A stretch of DNA of 64,000 nt from Leptospira perdikensis (GTDB lineage Bacteria; Spirochaetota; Leptospiria; Leptospirales; Leptospiraceae): assembly GCF_004769575.1 (NCBI RefSeq), contig NZ_RQGA01000010.1, positions 1 to 64,000 on the forward strand, written 5' to 3'. This document shows positions 44,677 to 53,510 of this stretch, in pieces. Every line of letters begins with the position of its first letter. Position 1 is the first letter of the stretch. Both the position numbers and the translations under genes were made by a program. The notes beneath the pieces were generated by a model, which worked only from the letters and a program-made list of their open reading frames with translations, was not told the origin of the DNA and did not search any database.

Positions 44677-46368
44677 ATGCATTCAAAACTTAAATTGTAT
44701 TTCATCCTTTCCTTTTTGGTCTTTGGATCCTTATTGCTTTTCAGCGTCACCGTGCTACTACAAGTTCAAAACATAGCACAGGATCACTTAAATGTAATCC
44801 TTGGTTTTGGATTCGGCATCTTGATTGTATTTGCACTTATCTTTGGGATTGTTTTAAGTTCCTGGTTGGGAAAAATTTTCGGAAAACTAGACGTGGCGTT
44901 TAAAGAAGTAGGATTGGGAAACCTGCAAGTTAGACTCTCTTACAAACCGAACGAGTTATTTGCCGAATTCTATTCCAGTTTCCACAGAATGTTACAAGCC
45001 CAAGGTGAACTCATCCAACATATCAAAACATCGGCCGACACTTTATCTTCAGATTCACAAGAAATGAAATTGGTGACTCTTGATTTTTCAAGTAACTTAC
45101 AATCACAATCTGCTGCCACGGAAGAAGTTTCAGCATCGATAGAAGAAATATCAGGTGTTGCAATATCCATTTCAAACATTGCTGAAAACAATTCCCAAAG
45201 TATGAATAATCTGACAACCGAAGTTGATCAATTATCTTTGGCTATTGACAAAACTGGCGAATACGTCGAAGGAACACTTGATTCTATAAAAATCATCATT
45301 GAACGTGCAGAAGCGGGTAAAAACACACTACGCACTATGAACGAAGCGATGGACAATTTATCCCATAGTTCATTGGAAATTTCTAAAACTGTAGATGTCA
45401 TTTCAAAGATCAGTGAACAAGTGAACATGCTTGCACTCAATGCTTCAATTGAAGCCGCCAGAGCAGGTGATGCGGGAAGAGGATTTGCAGTGGTTGCAGA
45501 AGAAGTTTCAAAACTTGCAGAAAGAACAGCAGGTGCAGTCAAAGGAATCGATTCCTTAATGAAAAAGAATCAAAACGATGTTTCCTTAGGACGTGAACGA
45601 ATTGAAAAAACAACAATGGAAATCCAAGAAATCATTGGAAATATTGATTCTATTTCTGGAAAAATTACAGAAGTTCATTATGCTGTAAATACACAAAAGG
45701 AACTCAAAAATAAACTTTTAAAAGAAGCTGTTTTCGTAAAAGAAAGATCAACAGAAATCAAAGATGCAGTGACAGAACACAAAACAGCAACAAATGAAGT
45801 GATGGCTTCCGTATCCTCAATTAGCCAATCCTCTTTTAGTAATTCAGAAAGTAGCGATTTACTCGCCGAAAAAATTACAGCAATCGCAAATACAGCAGAT
45901 AAACTCATCTCCATGGTGGATCTATTCAAAACGAATTTAGTTTCGGATGAATCATCTATTTCTGATCGAGACGAAACTACCCACAAACTCCAATTCCGAT
46001 CTGAAATTGGAAGTATCTATTATATAAAAGAAAAAGATCTCCTGGAAGTGGTTTGGACACCGAACTTTAGTGAGGAAAAGTATTCAGAAATTCTAAACGA
46101 AGCATTAAAAATAATCGAAAAACATAATATTCGTAAATGGCTTGCAGATACAAGAAGAATGGGACTTGTCACTCGTTCTGCTCAAGAATGGGTCAATGTC
46201 AATTGGTTCCCAAAAGCAAGTAATTCCAGCCTCCGCAAGATGGCAGTTGTTGTTCCCAACTCAGCACTTGCCGCCATCTCCATTGATGACCAAACTCTAA
46301 AAACAGGGAATGTCGAACTAAAATCCGTTCCTAGTTTAGAATTTGGAATTGAATGGTTGGATCGTTAG
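44677..46368 (+). CDS. Methyl-accepting chemotaxis-like protein with C-terminal STAS/SEC14-like domain
   Basis: A 563-residue transducer. Two membrane segments lie close together (residues about 5-30 and 38-62), leaving a loop of only about ten residues, so there is no periplasmic sensor. A HAMP-like stretch follows, then the MCP signalling part (about 130-420) with the tip EQVNMLALNASIEAARAGD near residue 250 and GFAVVAEEVSKLAERTA. The last 125 residues form a separate domain: LLEVVWTPNFSEEKYSEIL, IRKWLADTRRMGLVTRSAQEWVNVNWF and LRKMAVVVPNSAL. That matches the short STAS/SEC14-like proteins seen in other bacteria, here as the only likely input. No receptor pentapeptide at the end. Confidence 0.85.
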   Translation: MHSKLKLYFILSFLVFGSLLLFSVTVLLQVQNIAQDHLNVILGFGFGILIVFALIFGIVLSSWLGKIFGKLDVAFKEVGLGNLQVRLSYKPNELFAEFYSSFHRMLQAQGELIQHIKTSADTLSSDSQEMKLVTLDFSSNLQSQSAATEEVSASIEEISGVAISISNIAENNSQSMNNLTTEVDQLSLAIDKTGEYVEGTLDSIKIIIERAEAGKNTLRTMNEAMDNLSHSSLEISKTVDVISKISEQVNMLALNASIEAARAGDAGRGFAVVAEEVSKLAERTAGAVKGIDSLMKKNQNDVSLGRERIEKTTMEIQEIIGNIDSISGKITEVHYAVNTQKELKNKLLKEAVFVKERSTEIKDAVTEHKTATNEVMASVSSISQSSFSNSESSDLLAEKITAIANTADKLISMVDLFKTNLVSDESSISDRDETTHKLQFRSEIGSIYYIKEKDLLEVVWTPNFSEEKYSEILNEALKIIEKHNIRKWLADTRRMGLVTRSAQEWVNVNWFPKASNSSLRKMAVVVPNSALAAISIDDQTLKTGNVELKSVPSLEFGIEWLDR

Positions 46369-46378
46369 GCGGTAACAC

Positions 46379-46421
46379 AAAAACCCTTCATTCTTTAATA
46401 TCACAAAGTTTGAAGGGGTTT
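46379..46421. terminator. Hairpin between convergent genes
   Basis: AAACCCTTCA (46381-46390) pairs with TGAAGGGGTTT (46411-46421) with one bulged G, and CTTT/AAAG inside can pair as well. It lies between the MCP stop (46368) and the end of the convergent gene (46425), so it may stop both. Confidence 0.45.
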
Positions 46422-46424
46422 ATC

Positions 46425-46970
46425 CTATTTATCTCGCTCTAATACAAAAAAGAATGGTTGTTTCATTCCTTTGTAATCCATACATCCAAACATTGTGTCT
46501 TTATTTACTCTTTTAAATACATCGTGTATAGGAAGTGTGTCATAAATCATGGCAGCGGTGAGTTTACCACGAAATTCAATCCGACGAACACGAGCTTTCG
46601 ATGACGAAGTTTGAAATAAAAAACGTACTAGCAAAAATACATAACGTAAAGGCCATAAATTAGTAGATGGAATTAACGTTGCCAACCGAACAGGCATTAG
46701 GGAAGGATTTACCTTAAATAAAGTTTTTCCAAAGGATTTAAATACCAAAGGATGGACGTTGTCGGCATCCACAAATTCTTTTCCATACCAATTGAATGTT
46801 TCCAAGGCCCCATCCATTGTATGTCCCGTGTGAAATCCGGAACCATGCCAACGACCCATTGTATCTTCAATGTTAACTGTCTCTAATGCGTCAAAAAGAG
46901 CGAAAGAATCATCGATAGAATTGTTCTTTTTACCACGCATTTCGTAGAATTTTTTTTCGAGAGTATTCAT
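46425..46970 (-). CDS. GXWXG/DUF4334 protein
   Basis: A 181-residue soluble protein. The N-terminal GXWXG motif is MGRWHGSGFHTGHTMDG (residues 38-54), and the C-terminal DUF4334 part holds VRRIEFRGKLTAAMIYDTLPIHDVFKRVN and GCMDYKGMKQPFFFVLER. This two-domain layout is common in actinobacteria and some proteobacteria; the function is unknown, perhaps a lipid- or small-molecule-binding fold. Convergent with the MCP gene. It stands alone. Confidence 0.85.
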   Translation of the reverse strand: MNTLEKKFYEMRGKKNNSIDDSFALFDALETVNIEDTMGRWHGSGFHTGHTMDGALETFNWYGKEFVDADNVHPLVFKSFGKTLFKVNPSLMPVRLATLIPSTNLWPLRYVFLLVRFLFQTSSSKARVRRIEFRGKLTAAMIYDTLPIHDVFKRVNKDTMFGCMDYKGMKQPFFFVLERDK

Positions 46971-47055
46971 AATTAAAATTGTAACCTAAACCAATCTTCT
47001 TCGGCCTCGGTTCCAAGGAAATATATATACAAAAAATAGAATCGATTTTAAAACT

Positions 47056-47784
47056 TCAATCAAGAACAGATCGGATTCGATTTCGTTCTTCGTTGATTCT
47101 CAGAATTGTATTTTCAATTTTTTTTTGAAACAAAGTTGAATTGGATAGTGCTAAAGGATATCCACTGAGTGTAATTAAACCCAAGGACTTAGCTGTCATT
47201 GTAGCAATGTACATTCGAAAAAGTTTCCCACTCTTTTCATTAATAAACCACATAGAAGCGACTCTAGAATTTTTAGAAAAATCACCCATCAATAAACTCA
47301 TTCGATTAAACTCTGCAAACGAAGCAATTCGATCTATTTCATCAATGAGCGTTCCCACTTCTAACTGTAAGTCTTTTTGATTAGATTTATCCATCGTCTC
47401 TGATTTCGAAATCAACAACATTCTTTTGGATATCAGAAGTAAGGTATCCAGATATACGATCACCTTTTCGATCAAAAGATTTTGTTTCTGGAATGTAGTT
47501 CGAGTTGGTTTGACTTCATAAAGTTTTTCCAATCTTGCCGAAGTAAGAGAAATAAACTTCAACCTCGAACTTGTGACCTTTGTTTCCTTTAGGTTCAAAA
47601 CCGAATGGTAAAAAAAATTCGCATCGGGATTCACTCGAAGTATAATTTCTTTTTGTCCTCCGGTTGAATTGTCTTCTTCAGCGACCCAATCCAATATTTC
47701 TTTTTGAAGGTTCTGAATTTGTTTTTGGATGATGCCTTCTCTCTGTGAAGTAATGAATAGAAAAGAATTCTTTGGTAATTTCAT
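47056..47784 (-). CDS. Divergent flagellin (FlaB)-related protein
   Basis: A 242-residue protein whose residues about 100-205 follow spirochete FlaB: a helix like FlaB's helix before the VEVS segment (LLISKRMLLISKSE), then LQLEVGTLIDEIDRIASFAEF, NRMSLLMGDFSKNSRVASMWF and YIATMTAKSLGL. The SRVASMWF plus Y-I-x-TMT-x-x-L-x-L elements are the spirochete-specific part of flagellin. The usual FlaB N-terminal signature (INHNLSA, NSAADDASGL) is absent; residues 1-90 are unlike it. The protein stops before FlaB's C-terminal helix. It is therefore not a normal filament subunit. It lies 6 bases after the gene at 47791 in the same direction, so the two form an operon. Confidence 0.78.
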   Translation of the reverse strand: MKLPKNSFLFITSQREGIIQKQIQNLQKEILDWVAEEDNSTGGQKEIILRVNPDANFFYHSVLNLKETKVTSSRLKFISLTSARLEKLYEVKPTRTTFQKQNLLIEKVIVYLDTLLLISKRMLLISKSETMDKSNQKDLQLEVGTLIDEIDRIASFAEFNRMSLLMGDFSKNSRVASMWFINEKSGKLFRMYIATMTAKSLGLITLSGYPLALSNSTLFQKKIENTILRINEERNRIRSVLD

Positions 47785-47790
47785 AAATGT

Positions 47791-48951
47791 TTATTTACCA
47801 TTTGGAAAGTATAACTTACGTTCTTTTTGCAAAATTTGTAACGCGTCTTCGAGTATTGGCAGGGATTCGGTTGCCATGGCCGCAGTAGAAACACTCAGAA
47901 TCCCCCCATAATGATTGGCCAATCGCAACCTCTTACATACATCCTGATCCCCACCAGTCACTACTGAAATTTGTCCAATCACTTGAACAAGGGATGACAC
48001 AACCATTTGTTGATTTTGCCGATTCATCGCATGGTATACTCCACTTTGCATATGGAAGGCTCTCTCTTGGATGGTGCGAATGGCAGATTCAAAAGATGTA
48101 AAACGGATGGCAAACAAATCCAAAGTATTCCTATTTTGTACTTTTTGATTTTTTTTACTTTGTTTGTTCGAATACTTTTTTTCTACAAAATTCAAATAAT
48201 AAAACCTAACAGCATATTGGTGCCAAATGGCACGATTCATATGTAAACGAAAAAGTAAGATGTCCAAAATTCTTAATACTTCAGAGATAATATTTTGGTT
48301 ATATTCGAGTTTATTTTTGAATGAAGAAACATCTTCCCACACTTGATGTACTTCTAAGGACAGAGGAAAAAATTGAATGGATTCTGTTTTCTGAGTTCCA
48401 AACCAAGGAACCAGATACTGAACCTTTGATGGGAGCCATTCCCAATCTCCTTTTGTTTTTAAGAAAAAATGGGGACTCTCCCCAATTTTAAATTCCTTCC
48501 CTAATGATTCGATCCAATCTTGAATTTGAATCGAATCGGATTCGAATTCCTTTTGGTCATAACCTTCTAGTCCAAATTGAAGACAGAGATTTTGCCAAAC
48601 CTCCACGAGTATTATGATTAATCGAAACAAGATCTCGGAACGAACTGCAACAGAATACAACGAATGATAATTAGAAGTTTTTGAATTTTCTACAAAGGGA
48701 AAACGTGTTTTTAATTCTTCAGCAAACAATTTTAGGAATGTATCTAATTCCATTCCTTCTTTGTAAACTTTTGTAACAATTACCTCTGTGATTTTTTCTG
48801 CTTCATCCATGGGATAGGTAGGAAGCAGATCCACTTGTTGATTTTGATTCGACGTTGAACCTTGGCTTGGTTCCGAGGATAATTCCATACGAATACCAGC
48901 CACAAGTAGAGCAGTAAAAGATAGTTTTTTTAGAAAATCAATCCGTTGCAT
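47791..48951 (-). CDS. Protein of unknown function, partner of the flagellin-like gene
   Basis: A 386-residue, mostly helical protein. The N-terminus (FLKKLSFTALLVAGIRMEL) could be a signal or anchor segment. The rest has no family I can name. Landmarks: VRSEILFRLIIILVEVWQNLCLQFGLEG near residues 108-135, WEWLPSKVQYLVPWFG near 170-185, and a C-terminal helix set with FESAIRTIQERAFHMQSGVYHAMNRQNQQM and ICV-type helices. Its stop lies 6 bases before the flagellin-related start, so the two are probably made together and may bind one another, for example as a chaperone or export partner; this is inference. Confidence 0.65.
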   Translation of the reverse strand: MQRIDFLKKLSFTALLVAGIRMELSSEPSQGSTSNQNQQVDLLPTYPMDEAEKITEVIVTKVYKEGMELDTFLKLFAEELKTRFPFVENSKTSNYHSLYSVAVRSEILFRLIIILVEVWQNLCLQFGLEGYDQKEFESDSIQIQDWIESLGKEFKIGESPHFFLKTKGDWEWLPSKVQYLVPWFGTQKTESIQFFPLSLEVHQVWEDVSSFKNKLEYNQNIISEVLRILDILLFRLHMNRAIWHQYAVRFYYLNFVEKKYSNKQSKKNQKVQNRNTLDLFAIRFTSFESAIRTIQERAFHMQSGVYHAMNRQNQQMVVSSLVQVIGQISVVTGGDQDVCKRLRLANHYGGILSVSTAAMATESLPILEDALQILQKERKLYFPNGK

Positions 48952-49060
48952 AACTCAATCAGGAACTATTTTTAATACACTAAAAAACAAACGCAACGAT
49001 AATTAGACTTTAGATTCATTGTTAGATTCAAAATAGAATCATAAACTGAACTTTACTCAC

Positions 49061-49088
49061 TTGCATTTCCCAATCCATGTAGTATACT
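49061..49088 (+). promoter_or_regulatory. Sigma-70-like promoter for the CoA-binding protein gene
   Basis: TTGCAT (49061-49066), a 16-base spacer and TATACT (49083-49088). The ATG at 49095 is where transcription would begin, and there is no ribosome-binding site, so the mRNA would be leaderless. Confidence 0.5.
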
Positions 49089-49094
49089 ATCCTA

Positions 49095-49505
49095 ATGAAT
49101 GTATTAGATTCCGAGATCAAATCGCTTCTTGAATCCTATAAAAAAATCACGGTTTACGGACTTAGCAATGACATTTCCAAACCAAGCCATTATGTTCCCG
49201 TATACATTCGAGACAAAGGATGGGAAGTGGTCGGAACTTATCCCAAAGAACACAGTGTAGGTGGGTTTACCATCTACAAAAACCTCAAAGACGTTCCGAA
49301 AGAAGATAGAAAATTCATCGATGTCTTTCGTAGTTCCGATAAAGTTCCAGAAGTTATCGATGAAATCTTAAGTTTGGGTGGAACAGAAGTAATATGGCTA
49401 CAATTGGGAATCTCCCATCCCGAAGCAGAAAAAAAAGCGGAAGATGCGGGGATTCGTGTTGTGTCCAATCGTTGTCTCATCATTGAACACAGAAATTATT
49501 TTTAA
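49095..49505 (+). CDS. CoA-binding protein (YccU type)
   Basis: A 136-residue Rossmann-fold protein of the CoA_binding_2 family. Diagnostic stretches are ITVYGLSNDISKPSHYVPVYIRDKGWEVVGTYP in pieces (residues 18-52), FIDVFRSSDKVPEVIDEIL near residue 75, and VIWLQLGISHPEAEKKAEDAGIRVVSNRCLIIEH, with the Cys near the end that is usual in the family. It binds a CoA-like ligand; the physiological role is unknown. No operon partners. Confidence 0.9.
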   Translation: MNVLDSEIKSLLESYKKITVYGLSNDISKPSHYVPVYIRDKGWEVVGTYPKEHSVGGFTIYKNLKDVPKEDRKFIDVFRSSDKVPEVIDEILSLGGTEVIWLQLGISHPEAEKKAEDAGIRVVSNRCLIIEHRNYF

Positions 49506-49509
49506 ACGG

Positions 49510-49914
49510 CTAAGACTTAGAAACCATTTTTTTACCTAACCACACGAATGGGAGGAATGATAACAAACTAAGTATAACAAACCATAGAGGTTGGCCAGGG
49601 AGGAAGACAAAAAAGTTAAAAGCACCGGCAAGAGTTAATAGACTACCTACCAAAACTATCATCAAAGTTTGGTTACTTTTACTTAGTTTCATTGTAACAA
49701 TGCCAGCAACAAAAGCTCCCAAAACATAACCAAAATAAACAGGAAGATAGGCCGAAGTTGGTAAGTTAGTCATAAACTCTTTTAAAAGTTCTGGATTGGC
49801 AATGATCTCATCACTTGGCGGTTTCACAAAAAAAGAATTCAGAAACTCCACTGCCATCATAATGGCCATTGCCGACACCAACCCGAGAAGTATAGAGAAA
49901 CTATTTTTAATCAT
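49510..49914 (-). CDS. Small membrane protein (134 aa)
   Basis: A 134-residue protein with four membrane segments (SFSILLGLVSAMAIMMAVEFL, VYFGYVLGAFVAGIVTM, LMIVLVGSLLTLAGAFNFFVFL, LWFVILSLLSFLPFVWLG). An outside loop of about 30 residues follows the first helix (KPPSDEIIANPELLKEFMTNLP). No family is clear to me. Convergent with the CoA-binding protein gene, with only 4 bases between, and 67 bases after the DoxX-like gene in the same direction. Confidence 0.65.
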   Translation of the reverse strand: MIKNSFSILLGLVSAMAIMMAVEFLNSFFVKPPSDEIIANPELLKEFMTNLPTSAYLPVYFGYVLGAFVAGIVTMKLSKSNQTLMIVLVGSLLTLAGAFNFFVFLPGQPLWFVILSLLSFLPFVWLGKKMVSKS

Positions 49915-49981
49915 ACAGACACCTATAGATTACAAATAGAACTCACAATCGATACGGAAAAACAATTCAAAAATTTAAGGA

Positions 49982-50413
49982 TTAACTTTTCCTCTTAGCT
50001 TGAAAGTCTTGCCAAGATCCACAACTCCAAAGAGCCCAAAGAACAAGCACAGGCTGAAAGAACAAACGAATGAGTCGTGCTCTATCAGTATCTAAACCAA
50101 ATGCACTGATCCCATTCATATATTGGGATATGTTTCCTGGGAAGATAAGAACAAAAAACAATGCGACAACCCAACCAACTTGCACTTGTTTGCTCTTAAG
50201 AAAAAGCAAAGACAATCCCAATGTAATTTCCACAACACCGGAAAGTAACACAACCAAATCTGCATTGATCGGTAACCAGGTAGGAACCTGCGCCAAAAAT
50301 TCTGTCCTATGCCATGTTAGGTGTCCGGCTCCTGCAAAAACCAAAAAGGCCCCTAGAAGGATACGCAACCCTGTTTGATAGATACTTCTATCGACTGTAT
50401 TTGTTTGACTCAT
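49982..50413 (-). CDS. DoxX-like membrane protein
   Basis: A 143-residue protein with four membrane segments and the DoxX-like pattern: GLRILLGAFLVFAGAGHLTWHRTEFLAQVPTWLP in pieces at the start, VVLLSGVVEITLGLSLLF, and FPGNISQYMNGISAFGLDTD in the third loop, ending RLFFQPVLVLWALW. The function of the family is poorly defined; some members take part in sulfur or redox metabolism. It may be co-transcribed with the small membrane protein downstream. Confidence 0.85.
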   Translation of the reverse strand: MSQTNTVDRSIYQTGLRILLGAFLVFAGAGHLTWHRTEFLAQVPTWLPINADLVVLLSGVVEITLGLSLLFLKSKQVQVGWVVALFFVLIFPGNISQYMNGISAFGLDTDRARLIRLFFQPVLVLWALWSCGSWQDFQAKRKS

Positions 50414-50482
50414 ACGGATTTAGACTCTAAAAATCAAATTCTGTTTCGTTCCGAACCCAGAATTCGGGAAATCCTTAAATTA

Positions 50483-50503
50483 TGAGATTGAGTCTTTATC
50501 TCA
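50483..50503 (+). promoter_or_regulatory. Inverted repeat upstream of the TonB receptor gene
   Basis: TGAGAT-N9-ATCTCA, also readable as a 15-base box TGAGT-CTTTA-TCTCA (50489-50503), one mismatch from the TGAGA-N5-TCTCA boxes at 50561 and 54644. Probable operator region of the receptor gene. Confidence 0.5.
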
Positions 50504-50546
50504 TTTAATTCTAGACAATTGACTGGTCTTACGAAGGAATGGCCAT

Positions 50547-52916
50547 ATGACTTTCCTTTTTGAGAATGACTCTCATATAAAGATAGGATTGAGAAAGGCC
50601 CAGATCCAGTGGCGGAGTAAATTTCCTACTTTCACTTCCGTACTCCTCATTTTCATCCTTTCGACAACAGCTCTTCTCCCACAAACGACGGAAAAAACTC
50701 CCCTACCTCCGAGCAACCCCACAGACCAGGTTCCCAACACAGGAACAAAACCTGCCGAACAAGGCATTCGAGTTACAGGCAAAAAAGATCCGAGAGACCG
50801 GGAAATTCTTCGTACACCAAATAGTATCAGCCGGTTGAACGAACAGGACATCCAAGATGCTGGAATCAATCGAACCAATGACATCGATAAACAAGTTCCG
50901 AATTTTTCCATCATTGATTCGGGATCGCGTAACTTTACTTATTTCAACATTCGAGGAATGCGGAGTATTGCCTTCAGTGAACCAGCAGTAGGTCTGATTT
51001 TAGATGGAGTTCCACTCAACGACAATGTGGCGCTTAACACTGAGTTATATGGAATTGAAAACATTGAAGTATATAGAGGAAGTCAAGCTACCTTGTTTGG
51101 AAAAAACTTTCAAGGTGGTGTTGTTGAGATCCGAACTAAAAAACCAACAAATATTGCTGAAGGAAAAATTACTTATGATGCTGGAAATTATAAAAAACAA
51201 GAAACATCGGCTTATTACAATGCACCCATTATCAAAGATAAATTATATTTTGGAATCGCTGGAAAAACTACTGAACGAGAAGGATATCTTTCAAACGTAA
51301 CAGGTTTTTATTATCCAACCAACCGGCCCTATGAAGTTCCCGTAGAAATCTACAAAACTCATCCCGATGGTAGAAAAGGAAAAGCAGGACGTTTCCGATT
51401 ATTTTTTACTCCTAACGATGTCTTTGAAGCAGACTTACAAGTCAGCGCAGAAAGTTTTGATGATGGTTCCCTCAATTTGGTAAACTACTTAGGTGCCAAG
51501 TCTGAAAGGGAAAAAGCTTTATTACAAGGTTGTGTTGCCATGCCATCCAACTGTGCCAAGTTATATGGAACCTATGTAAACAGAGTGAATGGAGATAGAA
51601 AAGTTTACTGGGATTATGAAGGAAAAAGTAATGTCACGGGGAACACATATTCTCTAGCAACAACTACGAAATTACCTCAAGCAAATCTAAAAACAGCATC
51701 TGCGATTCGGAAGATGGACATTGATCCCATCACTGCCGATGCCGACTTTACAACAACCGATCAACATAGATCTATTTATGTCGAAAAAGCTACAACTTTC
51801 CTGAACGATGTATATGTTGAATCTAAAGATAAACATGACCCATTACAATTTAAGGTAGGAATCTACTCATCCAGTAAAATTACAAATATTGACCAAGCAA
51901 GAGAACATAGAGTTCAAATGTATGTTGGAAATGATTTTGGTGGCCTTCGTGCCCCTGCTCGCGAAAACAATCTCTCAAGAATTCATGATCGTAACCTTAG
52001 TTTTTATACACATAATAGTTATACTTTTGCAGAAAAATTTACAATTACCATAGGATCCAGATTGGAACGACAAGAGAGTCGTTTGTCTCATACCGAACAA
52101 GTGATCGGTTTTTCACCAATCAATCCATATGGAGAAACAAAACTTTTATCAGATCCATATACAATTAACAATCATTATAACTACAATGTTTCAAGAATGA
52201 TCTTTGATTACAAACCCATCGACAATCTCATGTTTTTTATAGGTTTTAGTCGTGGTTATAAAAATGCGGGTTATAGCACCGTTGTTAACATTCCAAGCAG
52301 AGCTACATTCAAACCAGAAATCAATGATACCATAGAAGCCGGTATAAAATCAGAATTCTTTAAAGGAAAATTTGGATTAAAATACACTCAGTTCTATACG
52401 GAAACCCAAGACTTTCATGTTGTCCGGGCCATCAACCTCTCTCAATACATAAACCTCAATGCGGAACTTGTTACCATCAGAGGATATGAATTGGAAACAT
52501 TCATCAAACCTCATAAGGATACCAAACTTGGGCTCTCTGCAGGTTATACAGAAGGAATCTTTAACAAATTTTATGACTCTGTTCTAAATCGAGATTTTAA
52601 TGGAAAGTGGGTTCATTTCATTCCGAAGTATGACATCGTAAGTTATTTTCAATACAGAAACGAATACGGAATATTTTTTCGCGGCGAATTTCAAGCAGTT
52701 GGTCAAATGTATTTCGCAGCAGATAACACGGTATATAGCGACCCCTATTATGTAATTAATTCTAGAATCGGATATGAAACCGATACCATCTCCGCTTACT
52801 TATATATGAACAATATGAATGATCGGTATTACTTCACCTCCTACATTGATGGAACTTTCCAGGCTGTACCTGGAGCACCAAAAACCTACGGATTTATGTT
52901 AACTTATAAAATTTAA
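50547..52916 (+). CDS. TonB-dependent outer-membrane receptor
   Basis: A 789-residue receptor. A long N-terminal leader (the hydrophobic stretch TSVLLIFILSTTALLPQ starts near residue 30) precedes the plug: ITRVTGKKD region, ILRTPNSISRLNEQDIQDAG, FSIIDSGSRNFTYFNIRGMRS, LILDGVPLND, IENIEVYRGSQATLFGKNFQGGVVEIRTKKP in pieces. The barrel ends in AVPGAPKTYGFMLTYKI with the terminal aromatic-x-aromatic-like strand. The ATG at 50547 has an AAGGA site; a TTG at 50589 would give a shorter signal. Its ligand (siderophore, B12 or other) is unknown. Followed 16 bases later by a lipoprotein gene with a strong terminator after it. Confidence 0.92.
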   Translation: MTFLFENDSHIKIGLRKAQIQWRSKFPTFTSVLLIFILSTTALLPQTTEKTPLPPSNPTDQVPNTGTKPAEQGIRVTGKKDPRDREILRTPNSISRLNEQDIQDAGINRTNDIDKQVPNFSIIDSGSRNFTYFNIRGMRSIAFSEPAVGLILDGVPLNDNVALNTELYGIENIEVYRGSQATLFGKNFQGGVVEIRTKKPTNIAEGKITYDAGNYKKQETSAYYNAPIIKDKLYFGIAGKTTEREGYLSNVTGFYYPTNRPYEVPVEIYKTHPDGRKGKAGRFRLFFTPNDVFEADLQVSAESFDDGSLNLVNYLGAKSEREKALLQGCVAMPSNCAKLYGTYVNRVNGDRKVYWDYEGKSNVTGNTYSLATTTKLPQANLKTASAIRKMDIDPITADADFTTTDQHRSIYVEKATTFLNDVYVESKDKHDPLQFKVGIYSSSKITNIDQAREHRVQMYVGNDFGGLRAPARENNLSRIHDRNLSFYTHNSYTFAEKFTITIGSRLERQESRLSHTEQVIGFSPINPYGETKLLSDPYTINNHYNYNVSRMIFDYKPIDNLMFFIGFSRGYKNAGYSTVVNIPSRATFKPEINDTIEAGIKSEFFKGKFGLKYTQFYTETQDFHVVRAINLSQYINLNAELVTIRGYELETFIKPHKDTKLGLSAGYTEGIFNKFYDSVLNRDFNGKWVHFIPKYDIVSYFQYRNEYGIFFRGEFQAVGQMYFAADNTVYSDPYYVINSRIGYETDTISAYLYMNNMNDRYYFTSYIDGTFQAVPGAPKTYGFMLTYKI
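50561..50575. promoter_or_regulatory. Candidate metal-regulator box TGAGA-N5-TCTCA
   Basis: TGAGA-ATGAC-TCTCA lies just after the ATG of the receptor gene. It resembles the 7-1-7 Fur box (TGAGAAT-G-ACTCTCA). A second exact-arm copy precedes the PepSY gene at 54644. Confidence 0.55.
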
Positions 52917-52932
52917 ATTTCTGGAGAAAACT

Positions 52933-53496
52933 ATGAAAACTAAAATAAAAACCCTTCTTACCCTAGTCACCCTTGGAATTTCTCTATTCCAATGTGATTT
53001 ATTTGATCCCAAATCAAAAGTTACCAGTGATGACCTGGTTTCCATGTTAGCTCTACAACAAATTAATGCAAACAGTATGAGCGAAGCACAAAGGCTTGGA
53101 CTAAACGTAGCTTACAGCCACCGATTTAGTATCAAAAACGGAGCTCATTTGTTTTGCAGAGAATATTCTACTGCTTACTTAGAGAAAAAAGCAGAATGGG
53201 AAAAGGATATGGAACAAACTTATGCCACAATTGGAAATGCAATTGGAATTCAGATCGTTGTAGAAAAATTCAATGGACCTTGTTCTATTACGAATAAAGT
53301 TGCAGCCTGTCATTACGACGGAGTAGACGGAATCAATGACCTAATTCCTTACGCATACACTACAGAAGGAGAACATGGATATTTAATTCCTGCAAACGTA
53401 TACTATGGTGTTACAGGTTTAAAAAGTGCGAAAGAAGCTTGTGAAAGATTCAAAGGAACTTACGTTTGTTACGACCCAAGTAAATGTTGGCAATAA
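52933..53496 (+). CDS. Lipoprotein downstream of the TonB receptor
   Basis: A 187-residue predicted lipoprotein: signal ending LFQCD (Cys at residue 21), then DLFDPKSKVTSDDL. The mature part holds six further Cys, all in the second half (FCREY, GPCSI, AACHY, EACERF, VCYDPSKCWQ), which suggests disulfide bonds. No family is recognised. Good ribosome site (GGAGAA). Lying 16 bases after the receptor gene, it is probably an outer-membrane partner in the same uptake task; that is inference. Confidence 0.75.
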   Translation: MKTKIKTLLTLVTLGISLFQCDLFDPKSKVTSDDLVSMLALQQINANSMSEAQRLGLNVAYSHRFSIKNGAHLFCREYSTAYLEKKAEWEKDMEQTYATIGNAIGIQIVVEKFNGPCSITNKVAACHYDGVDGINDLIPYAYTTEGEHGYLIPANVYYGVTGLKSAKEACERFKGTYVCYDPSKCWQ

Positions 53497-53510
53497 TTCG
53501 AACTTAAATC

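Noticed and set aside
49061..49094. TATACT region as a binding site for a dedicated regulator
   Set aside because: It is fully explained as a plain -10 element; no inverted repeat is present.
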